A stretch of DNA of 64,000 nt from Variovorax paradoxus (GTDB taxonomy: Bacteria > Pseudomonadota > Gammaproteobacteria > Burkholderiales > Burkholderiaceae_C). The stretch's first letter is position 1. Every line of letters begins with the position of its first letter. Below are positions 28,084 through 36,541 of this stretch, in pieces. The notes beneath the pieces were generated by a model. It did not search any database and was not told the DNA's origin. It saw only the letters and a program-made list of their open reading frames with translations. The DNA lies in contig NZ_CP091716.1 in assembly GCF_022009635.1 (NCBI RefSeq), forward strand, positions 3,735,001-3,799,000, given 5' to 3'. The translations under genes and the position numbers were made by a program.

Positions 28084-28159
28084 GGGACGTTAGCTCAGTT
28101 GGTAGAGCAGCGGACTTTTAATCCGTTGGTCACTGGTTCGAATCCAGTACGTCCTACCA
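28084..28159 (+). tRNA. tRNA-Lys (anticodon TTT)
   Basis: This is a 76-nt gene with encoded CCA (28157-28159). The acceptor stem GGGACGT pairs with ACGTCCT (one G-T). D-loop AGCTCAGTTGGTAGAGC and T-loop GGTTCGAATCC are canonical. The anticodon loop CTTTTAA places TTT at 28117-28119 with A37 at 28120, the position modified to t6A/ct6A. Confidence 0.97.
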
Positions 28160-28175
28160 AGCCCTTTCTGAAAAA

Positions 28176-28208
28176 CCTCACCCGCCGCAAGCGAGTGAGG
28201 TTTTTTTT
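28176..28208 (+). terminator. Rho-independent terminator after tRNA-Lys
   Basis: CCTCACCCGC pairs with GCGAGTGAGG (one mismatch) around a CGCAA loop and is followed by eight T residues. It lies 16 bp after the tRNA. Confidence 0.9.
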
Positions 28209-28403
28209 CGACCATTACCCTCAGCTGCTTCAAGTTCATGGCGGCTATCCGACTCAGTGCGTTCATCGCCTCGCGATCAGTGACTTCGTGATCGGGAAAA
28301 ATTCGTGCCGGTCTTGGGTATCCTCAGGACCATGACAATCCTTCCCGAAGTCGCGGCTCAACGCGCTCATGCCTGCGTGCATCGGATGCCTCGAGGTCCA
28401 GTG

Positions 28404-28751
28404 ATGCCGAGGTTCCACCGTATGTTTGGACTCCTCCTGGCACTTGCCATGGTTTCCGGGGCTGCCCAGGCCAACACCAACGGGAACGAACTGCTGGCGT
28501 GGCTCGGTGGTGCAAACCAAGAAAGGGCAGATGCGCTGCGCTATATCGACGGAGTCGTCGACGGGATCGCCGTCGGCTCGCAGACCGCTGGCAAGGAAAC
28601 AGTCTGTCTGCCGGCAGGGGTCAACCTCGGGCAGATTGCCGATCTCGTTGCCCAAGACATTCGAAGGACTCCGGCTACCCGGCATCTTGACGCTTATGTG
28701 CTCATCTATGCCTCGCTCGTCAATACGTGGCCGTGCAAGCCATCGAACTGA
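28404..28751 (+). CDS. Rap1a/Tai-like small secreted protein
   Basis: The protein is 115 residues from ATG 28404, preceded by CGAGG at 7 nt. An earlier in-frame ATG (28332) would put residues before the signal peptide. The signal peptide MPRFHRMFGLLLALAMVSGAAQA is followed by a domain with YIDGVVDG, VCLPAGVNLGQIADLVAQDI and a final VNTWPC. The Cys pair and spacing match the Rap1a/Tai family, whose known members are immunity proteins against type VI amidase effectors. No effector gene is adjacent, and many such genes are orphans of unknown role. It is probably periplasmic. Confidence 0.75.
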   Translation: MPRFHRMFGLLLALAMVSGAAQANTNGNELLAWLGGANQERADALRYIDGVVDGIAVGSQTAGKETVCLPAGVNLGQIADLVAQDIRRTPATRHLDAYVLIYASLVNTWPCKPSN

Positions 28752-28839
28752 CATACCGCACCGCACGCTGATTTCTGGAGCAATGCCTCCAGGGCTTCAG
28801 CACCCCATCCATACGAAAAAGCTACCGCAATGCATTCCT

Positions 28840-28862
28840 GAAAATGTATTTGTGGATATGGA
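28840..28862 (+). promoter_or_regulatory. Weak copy of the LysR-type box upstream of the MFS permease
   Basis: GTATTTGTGGATATGGA matches GTATTTCCGAATATGAA of the boxes at 31114 and 37561 at 13 of 17 positions. It lies about 70 bp before the permease start. This is suggestive only. Confidence 0.35.
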
Positions 28863-28932
28863 TGGCGGCTCCTAGCATCGGCCGGATACCCGGCGCCTCC
28901 ATGGCGCCGCATCCCCGAAGGAGACAAAAACC

Positions 28933-30189
28933 ATGTCATCGCTCCCATTGAGCTGGGCGAGGAGCCCGTCCGGCATCTCTTCGCGCGCCAGCCGCTATTC
29001 GATCTTCGTCTGCTTTCTTGTCGCGCTGATCGACGGCTACGACACGCTGATGCTGTCCTTCGTGGCGCCGCTCATCTCGAAGGAGTGGGGCATGCCGCCT
29101 GGCGCTTTCGGCAAGGTCTTTGCCGTGAGTTTCGCGGGCGCGGTGGTCGGCGCCATCGCGGTGGGCGCGGCGGCTGATCGCTTCGGCCGCCGCAGGCTGC
29201 TGCTGGGTTCGATCCTCATGGCTGGCGGTTTCATCCTGCTGAGCGCGGGATCGAACACGCCCGAACAGCTCATGGCGTGGCGATTCCTCTCGGGCATCGG
29301 GTTGGGCGGCGCCATCCCGACCATCTCGGCGCTCGCGGCAGAGCATGCTTCACCCGACCGGCGCAGCGCCACCGTCTCGCGCATGTTCCTGGGCTTTCCC
29401 ATCGGCGCGGTGGCCGGTGGGGCCATCACGGCCGCGCTGATGCAGCAGGTGGGCTGGCGCGGCATCTTCATCGGCGGCGGTGCGTTGGCGCTGGCATTGC
29501 TGCCGCTGGTCTTTTCCATGTCCGAGCCGGGCCGTGACATCGCGCATGCGACCGACGCTCAGCCAGCGCATGCCAAGCATCCGCTGGCCGAGTTGATCGC
29601 CGACGGGCGCGGCGCAGGAACCGCGCTGATCGCCATTGCCGCATTCATGATCCTGCTGGTCAGCTACTTCCTGCTGAGCTGGACCCCGAGCGTGCTTGCA
29701 ATGAACGGCATGAGCCCGCAACACTCGGCGCTGGCTGGCGTGATGCTCAATGTGGGCGGCGTGGCCGGCGCTTTCGCCATGTCTTTTGTCGTAGCGCGGC
29801 GTAGTCCCTTCGGTCCGGTCTCGATCTGCCTTGCGCTCGGAGCGCTGCTGGTGCCGCTCTTCGGCTTTCATGTGGTGGGCAGCGAGATCGCGGCGTTCTG
29901 CCTCGTGTTTGCGATCGGGCTGCTGGTCATCGGCGGGCAGATGAACATCCCGGCGCTGTGCGTGGACTATTACCCGGCCAGCGTGCGCGCGACCGGCGTG
30001 GGCCTGTCGATGGCTGTCGGCCGTATCGGTTCGATCGTCGGGCCGCTGGTCGGCGGGCTGCTGGTGAGCGCGCAGTTGCCGTGGAGCCGTCTGTTCATGC
30101 TGGCCGCCGCGCCGGCCTTGCTCGCGGCGGCGGCGCTGGGCTGGATCGCGCACGGCCGCAAGCGCAACGGGCCGAACCGCCCGGCGTAG
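28933..30189 (+). CDS. MFS permease, aromatic acid:H+ symporter type
   Basis: This is a 418-residue protein. ATG 28933 has AAGGAGA 8-9 nt upstream. Twelve membrane segments can be followed. Segment 1 contains FLVALIDGYDTLMLSFVAPLI, with the DGYD motif of the AAHS family (PcaK, BenK), and loop 2-3 carries GAAADRFGRRRLL. It probably imports an aromatic or related carboxylate by proton symport. It is convergent with the LysR gene (3 bp) and likely belongs to the same catabolic locus. Confidence 0.85.
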   Translation: MSSLPLSWARSPSGISSRASRYSIFVCFLVALIDGYDTLMLSFVAPLISKEWGMPPGAFGKVFAVSFAGAVVGAIAVGAAADRFGRRRLLLGSILMAGGFILLSAGSNTPEQLMAWRFLSGIGLGGAIPTISALAAEHASPDRRSATVSRMFLGFPIGAVAGGAITAALMQQVGWRGIFIGGGALALALLPLVFSMSEPGRDIAHATDAQPAHAKHPLAELIADGRGAGTALIAIAAFMILLVSYFLLSWTPSVLAMNGMSPQHSALAGVMLNVGGVAGAFAMSFVVARRSPFGPVSICLALGALLVPLFGFHVVGSEIAAFCLVFAIGLLVIGGQMNIPALCVDYYPASVRATGVGLSMAVGRIGSIVGPLVGGLLVSAQLPWSRLFMLAAAPALLAAAALGWIAHGRKRNGPNRPA

Positions 30190-30191
30190 CC

Positions 30192-31085
30192 TCAGCGCTT
30201 GCGGCTCGCGCGCAGCAGCCGCAGCAGGCTGTCGAGGTGCGGATTCGAATCCGCATCGCGATAGCCGAGATAGAGGCTCGACACCGCATCCTTGTCGAGG
30301 ATCGGGCTGTACAGCACGCCCTCGAGCTGGATGCACTGCGTGTCGTTCGGCACGATGGCCACGCCGAAGCCCGCCGCCACGAGGCCCACCATGGTCGAGG
30401 CTTCGCGCGTCTCGTGCATCACCGCGGGGCGGAAGCCGGCCTTGGCGCACAGTTCCTGCACCTTCCAGTAAAGCCCGATGCCGGCGTCGCGCGGGTAGAC
30501 GATCAGCGGCACGTCCTGCAGCTCGCGAATGTGGATGCCCTTGCCGCGCGTCAGCACATGCTGCTGCGGCATGGCCGCGACCAGCGGCGCGGAGTACCAC
30601 TCCTCGATGGTCACGCCCACGGGAATGCCCACGTTGGGCTTGCGCAGCACGCCCAGGTCGAGTTCGCGGGCGTTGATGGCGTCGAGCTGGTGCATCGACG
30701 CCATCTCCTGCAACCGCAGCTCCACCGCCGGAAAGCTCGCACGGTAGTTGCGGATGGCCGCCGGCAGCGCGGCCGTCAGCACCGACGACGCGGTGAACCC
30801 CACGCTGAGCTTGCCGACCTCGCCGGCGGCTGCGCTCTGCACCTCGTCTTTCGCGCTCTGCACAGAGGTCAGGATGGCGCGTGCGCGGTCCAGGAAGTGG
30901 CGGCCCGCCTGCGTCAGGTACACGCGTCGCTTGTCGCGCTCGAAGAGCTGTACGCCCAGCTCTTCCTCGAGCGTGCGGATCTGCGTGCTCAGCGGCGGTT
31001 GCGCCATGTAGAGGCGTTCTGCCGCCCGCGTGAAGTTGAGCTCTTCGGCCACGGCGACGAAATAACGGAGGTGACGAAGTTCCAC
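30192..31085 (-). CDS. LysR-type transcriptional regulator
   Basis: The protein is 297 residues from GTG 31085. The winged-helix HTH occupies residues 1-62: MELRHLRYFVAVAEELNFTRAAERLYMAQPPLSTQI. The family effector-binding domain follows (two Rossmann-like lobes, residues ~90-290). It resembles the BenM/CatM and CbbR-like branch that senses aromatic or organic acids. It is divergent from the aldolase gene, and the 111-bp gap holds a 24-bp box repeated before the Bug receptor gene. It is the likely regulator of both units. Confidence 0.9.
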   Translation of the reverse strand: MELRHLRYFVAVAEELNFTRAAERLYMAQPPLSTQIRTLEEELGVQLFERDKRRVYLTQAGRHFLDRARAILTSVQSAKDEVQSAAAGEVGKLSVGFTASSVLTAALPAAIRNYRASFPAVELRLQEMASMHQLDAINARELDLGVLRKPNVGIPVGVTIEEWYSAPLVAAMPQQHVLTRGKGIHIRELQDVPLIVYPRDAGIGLYWKVQELCAKAGFRPAVMHETREASTMVGLVAAGFGVAIVPNDTQCIQLEGVLYSPILDKDAVSSLYLGYRDADSNPHLDSLLRLLRASRKR

Positions 31086-31113
31086 GATATCTCCTGTGTA
31101 TCGATTGCCATCC

Positions 31114-31137
31114 GAATTCGGTATTTCTCGATATGAA
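31114..31137 (+). promoter_or_regulatory. Candidate LysR operator (box 1), aldolase/LysR divergent promoter
   Basis: The core TTCGGTATTTC followed by ATATGAA matches the box at 37561-37584 (minus orientation) at 20 of 24 positions. It ends about 60 bp before the aldolase start and points the same way relative to the catabolic genes as box 2. The AT-containing inverted half-sites fit a LysR T-N11-A type site. Confidence 0.7.
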
Positions 31138-31196
31138 GCTCATTCTCTAGCATCCCTTCGCATCAGCACAACAACGCAAATACGAAGGACATCGCA

Positions 31197-32039
31197 ATGG
31201 CGCAAGACACGGTTTCGGCTTCGGCCGATGCATCGACCAACCTCGTCATCAGCCGTCTGCGGCAGCGCCTGCCGGTCGCCGCGCTGGGCGTGCGCTGCTC
31301 GCGCACGCCGGAGGTCGCGCGCCTGGCCAAGGCCAGCGGCCACCATTCGATCTGGGTGGACCTGGAGCACAGCGCCATCGCCATCGATGCGGCCACGCAG
31401 ATCTGCGCCGCCGCGCTCGACCTCGGGCTCATGCCTTTCGTGCGCGTGCCCGAGCGCGAGTACGGTGTCATCGGCCGGCTGCTCGACGGCGGCGCGGGCG
31501 GCATCATCGCGCCGCGCATCGAGACGGTGGCGCAGGCTGAAGACCTCGTGGCAGCCTGCCGCTTTCCGCCGCTGGGCCACCGCTCGGCCATCGGCACGCT
31601 GCCGCACGTGGGCTATCGCCGGATGGGGGCAGGGGACTTCAACGCGGCGATGAACCGCGCCACCGCCGTGAAGGTGCTGATCGAGAGCCCGCTCGGCATC
31701 GAGAACATCGCAGCCATCGCCGCGGTGCCGGGCATCGACATCGTGGGCATCGGCACCAACGACCTGAGCGCGGAGCTTGGCGTGGCCGGCGACTTTCGCC
31801 ATCCGCGCGTGCGTGCCGCGCACGAGGCTGCGCTCGCGGCCTGCCTGCGCGTGGGCAAGCCGCTCGCCATCGGTGGCATCGCGGATGCGGCCTATTCGGC
31901 CGAGCTGGTGCATCGCGGCGCGGCGCCTTTCCTCATGACCGGCATCGACACCGACCTGCTGCTGGCCGCAATGCATGAGCGCGTCGCGAAGACGCTGAGT
32001 TCCGTCGGCATCGAGAACGGCGATACGCCCGTGCGCTGA
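31197..32039 (+). CDS. HpcH/HpaI (class II) aldolase family protein
   Basis: This is a 280-residue protein. ATG 31197 has AAGGAC upstream. The TIM-barrel shows IWVDLEHSAI near the start, GAGGIIAPRIETVAQAE (Arg of the RIE motif), VLIESPLGIENIAAI (metal Glu) and IVGIGTNDLSAELG (metal Asp). Relatives cleave 2-keto-4-hydroxy acids or related beta-hydroxy acids to pyruvate plus aldehyde with a divalent metal. The substrate is unknown here. It is the first gene of a likely four-gene operon ending at 35288. Confidence 0.87.
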   Translation: MAQDTVSASADASTNLVISRLRQRLPVAALGVRCSRTPEVARLAKASGHHSIWVDLEHSAIAIDAATQICAAALDLGLMPFVRVPEREYGVIGRLLDGGAGGIIAPRIETVAQAEDLVAACRFPPLGHRSAIGTLPHVGYRRMGAGDFNAAMNRATAVKVLIESPLGIENIAAIAAVPGIDIVGIGTNDLSAELGVAGDFRHPRVRAAHEAALAACLRVGKPLAIGGIADAAYSAELVHRGAAPFLMTGIDTDLLLAAMHERVAKTLSSVGIENGDTPVR

Positions 32040-32084
32040 AGCGCAACTGCCCGCAGTTTTTTCTTTCATTTTTTCTTCGACACC

Positions 32085-32978
32085 ATGAGCTCACAGATCC
32101 TCACTTCCAAGCCCATGCGCGCAGCCGACACGCTGGCGCGTCCCACGTTCGCCGTGCCCGCGGGCGGCTGCGATGCCCATGTGCACGTTTTCGAGAGCGA
32201 AGACCGCTACCCCCATGTGGACCAGCCGCACTACACCTTGCCCGACGGCCCGCTCGTCAAGCTCGACGCCATGTGCGGCTCGCTGGGGCTGGACCGCTAC
32301 GTGATCGTGCAGCCCAGCTTCTATGGCACCGACAACCGCTGCATGCTCGACGCGCTCGACCTCGCCGGTGAGCGCGCACGGGGCGTGGCCATGGTGGACG
32401 ACAGCATTACCGAAGCCGCGCTGCACGACATGCACCGCCGCGGCGTGCGCGCGCTGCGGCTCGACCTGTTCCTGCGCTCGGGCCTGCCGACGGCGGAGCT
32501 GGTGCAGTACATCCAGCGCAGCGTGCGAATAACGAAGGCGCTGGGCTGGCACCTGCAGTTCTATACGCCGGGCTGGGTCGTGCGCGACCTGATTCCCTAC
32601 CTGGGAGACATCGAGGCCGACTTCGTCATCGACCACATGGGCTACATGCTCGAGAGCGACGGCCTCACGCGGCAGGACTTCGACCGCCTGCTGCGGGTGC
32701 TGGCCGAGGGCAACGGCTGGATGAAGCTCTCCGGCCCCTACCGCGTGGCGAAGGACGGCAACTACGAAAAGCTGCGCCCGCTGGCGCACGCCATCGTCGA
32801 GGCGCTGCCGCGGCGCACCATCTGGGGCAGCGACTGGCCGCATATTCCCGAAGGCGGGCGAGACACCGGCGAGCTGCTGAACCTGCTCGCGCAATGGGTG
32901 CCCGATGCGCAGACGCGCCAGCGCATCCTCGTAGACAACCCGGCGCGGCTGTTCGGCTTCGCGCCGCTTTCGCAGTAA
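32085..32978 (+). CDS. Amidohydrolase-2 family (2-pyrone-4,6-dicarboxylate lactonase-like) hydrolase
   Basis: This is a 297-residue protein starting at ATG 32085. The metal motif HxH appears as CDAHVHVFES near residues 31-33, then VIVQPSFYGTDN, DFVIDHMGYM with the strand-5 to 7 His, and TIWGSDWPHIP with the catalytic Asp. The fold is a TIM-barrel metal-dependent hydrolase or lactonase. The PDC lactonase LigI is a well-known relative, which fits an aromatic or organic-acid pathway with the aldolase upstream. The exact substrate is not determinable. Confidence 0.87.
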   Translation: MSSQILTSKPMRAADTLARPTFAVPAGGCDAHVHVFESEDRYPHVDQPHYTLPDGPLVKLDAMCGSLGLDRYVIVQPSFYGTDNRCMLDALDLAGERARGVAMVDDSITEAALHDMHRRGVRALRLDLFLRSGLPTAELVQYIQRSVRITKALGWHLQFYTPGWVVRDLIPYLGDIEADFVIDHMGYMLESDGLTRQDFDRLLRVLAEGNGWMKLSGPYRVAKDGNYEKLRPLAHAIVEALPRRTIWGSDWPHIPEGGRDTGELLNLLAQWVPDAQTRQRILVDNPARLFGFAPLSQ

Positions 32979-33009
32979 GGTGCACATGCCGAACCAAGGA
33001 GCGATCCTC

Positions 33010-34104
33010 ATGCAGAACATCCAGGACCTCGACACCTCCGGGGCGCGCGCCGCGGAGACCTTCGTTCACGGCGGCACGCGCTACCTCGTGGTGCCGCAGC
33101 TCGCGGTCGACGTGCCCGGCCAGCCCGCGATGATCACCGTGGGCGACAGCAATGTCGACGCGCTGGTCTATCGCTGGCAGGACGAGGCCTTCGTGCCGCA
33201 TGCGCGGCTGCCGGTGCCGGGAGGTGAAGACGCCGAGTTCTTCGAGATCGGTGCTCGCGCCTTCCTGGCCACCGCGAGCCTCAAGTCGGGCACGGGGCCC
33301 TATGAGCTCAACGTCGAGTCCGTCATCTTCGAACTGAAGGACGGCGTGTTCACCGAGTTCCAGCGCGTGCCCACCTTCGCGGCCAAGCAGTGGACGCACT
33401 TCGCCATCGGCGGGCGGCACTTTCTTGCGCTGGCGCAAGGCGTGGCGATGGAAGGCACTGTGCCGAGGCACCCGTCGAAGTCGGCGATCTTCGAATGGAA
33501 CGGCGAGCGTTTCGCGGAGTTCCAGGTCATCGATTCCGTCTGGGGCTACAACTTCGCCTTCTTCGAGATCGGCGGGCAATCCTTCCTGGCCTATGCCGAC
33601 CATGTGGCGCCGTCGCGCGTCATGCGCTGGAACGGCACGCGCTTCGAAGACTTTCAATTGCTCGAAGGCAAGACCGGCCGCGCCTTCCAGTTCTTCGAGC
33701 ACGGCGCCCAGGCCTGGCTGGCCTTCGCCTGCCTGCACGACGACACCGTGCTGCTGCGCTGGGACGGCGTTGCCTTCGTGCGGCACCAGACGCTCTGCGG
33801 CCCCGGCGGGCGCGAGTTCGTCTGGCGAGAGGATGCGCAGGGCGGCGAGCTGGTGCAGATCAACTTCCTGCTCGGCAGTCGCGAGGCGCCGGTCACCTCG
33901 CTGACTTCGGTCGGCTACCGCTTTGCCGATGGCCAGCTGATGGTGCGGCGCGAGTTTCCGACCCTGGGCGGCACCGACGCCTGTGCCTTCGAGGACAAGG
34001 GCCATGCCTATCTGGTGGTGGCCAACAGCCTCGGCGCCGACATCCGCTTTCGCACGCCGAGCAAGGTCTACAGGTTGGAGACAGAAGAAGGAGCCGCACC
34101 ATGA
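33010..34104 (+). CDS. Seven-repeat EAR/EPTP beta-propeller protein, cytoplasmic
   Basis: The protein is 364 residues from ATG 33010, with AAGGAG 8 nt before it. GTG 32980 and ATG 32986 are weaker. Seven repeats of ~45-55 residues are visible, with patterns such as FFEIGARAFLATAS, HFAIGGRHFLALAQ, FFEIGGQSFLAYAD, FFEHGAQAWLAFAC and AFEDKGHAYLVVAN, each followed by IFEWNGERFAEFQ-like strands. This is the EAR (EPTP) repeat, expected to form a seven-bladed propeller. The known animal proteins are secreted, but no signal peptide is seen here. Function is unknown. It overlaps the next gene by 4 bp (ATGA), implying co-production. Confidence 0.85.
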   Translation: MQNIQDLDTSGARAAETFVHGGTRYLVVPQLAVDVPGQPAMITVGDSNVDALVYRWQDEAFVPHARLPVPGGEDAEFFEIGARAFLATASLKSGTGPYELNVESVIFELKDGVFTEFQRVPTFAAKQWTHFAIGGRHFLALAQGVAMEGTVPRHPSKSAIFEWNGERFAEFQVIDSVWGYNFAFFEIGGQSFLAYADHVAPSRVMRWNGTRFEDFQLLEGKTGRAFQFFEHGAQAWLAFACLHDDTVLLRWDGVAFVRHQTLCGPGGREFVWREDAQGGELVQINFLLGSREAPVTSLTSVGYRFADGQLMVRREFPTLGGTDACAFEDKGHAYLVVANSLGADIRFRTPSKVYRLETEEGAAP

Positions 34105-35288
34105 CGAACCCGAATTTCCAGAGCCCCGAGTTCCTTCGGCTCTTCGAGACCTACACCGCCAGTGCCGACAGCATCGGCGCGAAGATGACGCATGCGACCG
34201 CCCAGGCCGCGCCCGACGCGGCGCTGGTCGTTGCTACGGCGGCCGACTTCATTCTTTTTCCCGGCCGTGGCAAGCCGCCGGAGGTCGAGGGCTACCGGCT
34301 CACCACGCGCGGCTTCAAGGAGCTGGCGGCGGTGTCGCACTTCGGCCCCGCGCTGGCGTCGCTGCTGCGGCTGCGGGAGATCGACCCCGAAGGCGGCCTG
34401 TGGCGCAGCGAAGCCGAGCGTTTGCTGGCCGCCACCGTGACCGCGCGCCAGGCCAACAGCCTTTCGCTCTGGCGCGACGACATCGCGGTGCCTGCCTACC
34501 GGGGGCGCGAGGCGCGCATCGCGGACATGGTGCAGTACGCCTGCGAACTCACCGAGCGCTACATCCTGCGCGCGCTCGCGCAGCCCGAGACCTTCACGGC
34601 CGCCGACCTGCGCACGCATTACCTCGAAGCCACCGGCGACGCCGTGGGCGCGACCGTGCCGATGAACAAGGTGATGATCGCCACCTTCTTTCTCGTCGGG
34701 CTGGATACCGGGCACCGAGTGATCGGCTGGTTCGAGCGGCACCGCATCGACTGGGCGAATGCGATGGTGCTGATCGTCGGCAGGCAAGGGCGGCCCACCG
34801 CAGGCGTTACCTGGAGCACCAACGCGGTGTGCTCGATGATCCTGGCCGCGTCTCGCCACGCGCTGCCGCTGGAGCGCGTGTACATCGCGCCGCATGCGCC
34901 GGCACCGACCTTCACCTATCCGGTCGACCTGGACGCCGTGGCGGCGCACGAGGCGCCGATGCGCAAGCTGTGGTGGGCCACGCGCGCCATGAGCGACCTG
35001 GGGCCGCTCATGTACGAGGGCTATCCGCGCTTTGCCCCGGGCCGTGGCGGCCGGCCTGTGCTGCAGCCCGACACCACCGAAGTGAGCGAGATGCCCGCGA
35101 TCGGCGGCCCCGACGACTGGCATGCACTGAACACCCGCATGCGCGTGATCCTCGAAGACCCTCGGCAACTGCTCGCGGGCTGCGTGACGGACTATGCCGC
35201 TGACCAGTTGCAGGCGGCGGGCAACGATCCGCGCGTGGTGGTCGTGCCGGGGCTCGACGGCACCGACTACCCCCGCTGCTTTTCCTGA
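34101..35288 (+). CDS. Uncharacterised 395-residue protein coupled to the EAR propeller
   Basis: ATG 34101 overlaps the propeller gene stop (ATGA) and has GAAGGAG upstream. No signal peptide or membrane segment is apparent. Notable stretches are VVATAADFILFPGRGKPPEVEGYRLTTRG, MVQYACELTERYILRAL, and MVLIVGRQGRPTAGVTWSTNAVCSM, with a Gly/Pro-rich C-terminal third. I do not recognise a catalytic motif with confidence. I recall DUF5624-labelled relatives but cannot verify this. Gene order suggests that it works with the propeller in the pathway of the aldolase and amidohydrolase. Confidence 0.8.
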   Translation: MTNPNFQSPEFLRLFETYTASADSIGAKMTHATAQAAPDAALVVATAADFILFPGRGKPPEVEGYRLTTRGFKELAAVSHFGPALASLLRLREIDPEGGLWRSEAERLLAATVTARQANSLSLWRDDIAVPAYRGREARIADMVQYACELTERYILRALAQPETFTAADLRTHYLEATGDAVGATVPMNKVMIATFFLVGLDTGHRVIGWFERHRIDWANAMVLIVGRQGRPTAGVTWSTNAVCSMILAASRHALPLERVYIAPHAPAPTFTYPVDLDAVAAHEAPMRKLWWATRAMSDLGPLMYEGYPRFAPGRGGRPVLQPDTTEVSEMPAIGGPDDWHALNTRMRVILEDPRQLLAGCVTDYAADQLQAAGNDPRVVVVPGLDGTDYPRCFS

Positions 35289-35302
35289 ACTCCTGAGCAA
35301 AA

Positions 35303-35341
35303 GAATGCCGGGCACCTTGCGGCGCCCGGCATTCGTTATTT
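35303..35341. terminator. Bidirectional hairpin terminator
   Basis: A perfect 11-bp stem (GAATGCCGGGC with GCCCGGCATTC) and 10-nt loop lie between the stop of the 395-residue protein and that of the convergent porin. T-rich bases flank both sides (GTTATTT on plus, TCTTTTG on minus). Confidence 0.8.
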
Positions 35342-35349
35342 GGCACACG

Positions 35350-36369
35350 TCAGAAGTTGTGCGAGATCCCGATCTGGAAGCCGCGCGAGCTGGCCCCAGC
35401 CTGCGGATCTTTCAGCGCATCCGTTACCACGTAGGCGGCGTTGCCCTTGTTGCGGATCTTCGACCAGGTTCCATAGATCGCGCTGCGCTTGCTCAGCCAA
35501 TGCACATAGCCGACGGCCAGTTGCGTTGCGTCGTCCGCATCCACGCCGGGGCCCGAGCGGTTCGAACGCGCAACAGAGGCCTTGATGACACCCGCGCCCA
35601 CCGGCACGCTGAGGCCCAGCATGATGTTCGTCTGCTTGTCGTTCGGCGCTTTCTGCTGGAGGTAGTTGGCATACAGCTTGGCAAGGCCGAAGTCATAACT
35701 GCCGCCGAGGCTCGCGTTGCGGTAGTGCAGGCCTTCGACCGGTGTCTGCCCGTAGCTGGCCGCGATGTCCAGAGCGCCCGACGCATAGCCCAGCCGCAGG
35801 CCCGAATACTTCGTGCCGGCCTGGCCCTCGGGCATCGCCACGGTGAACTGGCCGTAGACGCCACCCAGGTTGCGCGGCAGGAAGTAACTGACCGAATTGT
35901 TGGCGCGCACCAGCGTCTTGGCACCGCCGAGCCCGAAAGGCCAGCCTTCGACGATGTTGCTGGAACCGCCCACGCCGACGGTGCCGAAGGGCGAGAACTG
36001 CGAGATGTTCCAGAAGCTGGGCGTGTAGTCGCGGCCCAGGCGGAGTTCGCCGAATGCGTTGTGCGACAGGCTGAGGGTGGAGCGCCGCTGCCAGGCCACG
36101 CCCTGCATTTCGCCGGTGTCGGGCAGCGATGCCGATTCGAGCCAGAAGCCCGCGGCCAGGCCGCCGCCGAGGTCTTCGGTGCCACGGAACCCCAGCCGGC
36201 TCGGGAAGATGTTGCCGCCCTGGTCCATGGCGGTGACGGAGGTCATGCCGGACTTCGCGGACGTGACGTTGAGGTCGACCGTGCCGAAGATCGAAATGGT
36301 CGATTGCGCGAGCGCATGGCCGTGAAGGCCGAGGCAGCCGGCGGCAATGAGAAGGGTGGGGCGGATCAT
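35350..36369 (-). CDS. Gram-negative porin (Porin_4 type)
   Basis: The protein is 339 residues from ATG 36369 with AGGAGA upstream. In-frame sequence further upstream lacks a signal. The signal peptide MIRPTLLIAAGCLGLHGHALA ends before QSTISIFGTVDLNV, the first strand typical of betaproteobacterial trimeric porins. FRGTEDLGGGLAAGFWLE is the characteristic second strand, and the protein ends in Phe (GISHNF). It is 172 bp downstream of the Bug gene on the same strand, probably forming an uptake operon for the acids metabolised by this locus. Confidence 0.9.
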   Translation of the reverse strand: MIRPTLLIAAGCLGLHGHALAQSTISIFGTVDLNVTSAKSGMTSVTAMDQGGNIFPSRLGFRGTEDLGGGLAAGFWLESASLPDTGEMQGVAWQRRSTLSLSHNAFGELRLGRDYTPSFWNISQFSPFGTVGVGGSSNIVEGWPFGLGGAKTLVRANNSVSYFLPRNLGGVYGQFTVAMPEGQAGTKYSGLRLGYASGALDIAASYGQTPVEGLHYRNASLGGSYDFGLAKLYANYLQQKAPNDKQTNIMLGLSVPVGAGVIKASVARSNRSGPGVDADDATQLAVGYVHWLSKRSAIYGTWSKIRNKGNAAYVVTDALKDPQAGASSRGFQIGISHNF

Positions 36370-36541
36370 GGTGCTTGTCTCCTGGTTGTAGAAAAACTGG
36401 CGTGCAGCGGTCCGCGGCCCTGCCTGTTGCAAGGGCCGTCGGCGCGTGGTGGTCATGGGTGTGCGCGGCCGGACACGCGGCCTCTTTCGGAAGCCGCGTG
36501 AAGGTGGGTGGCGTGCGGTGAAGGCGGGCGAAGGCCCGCCG

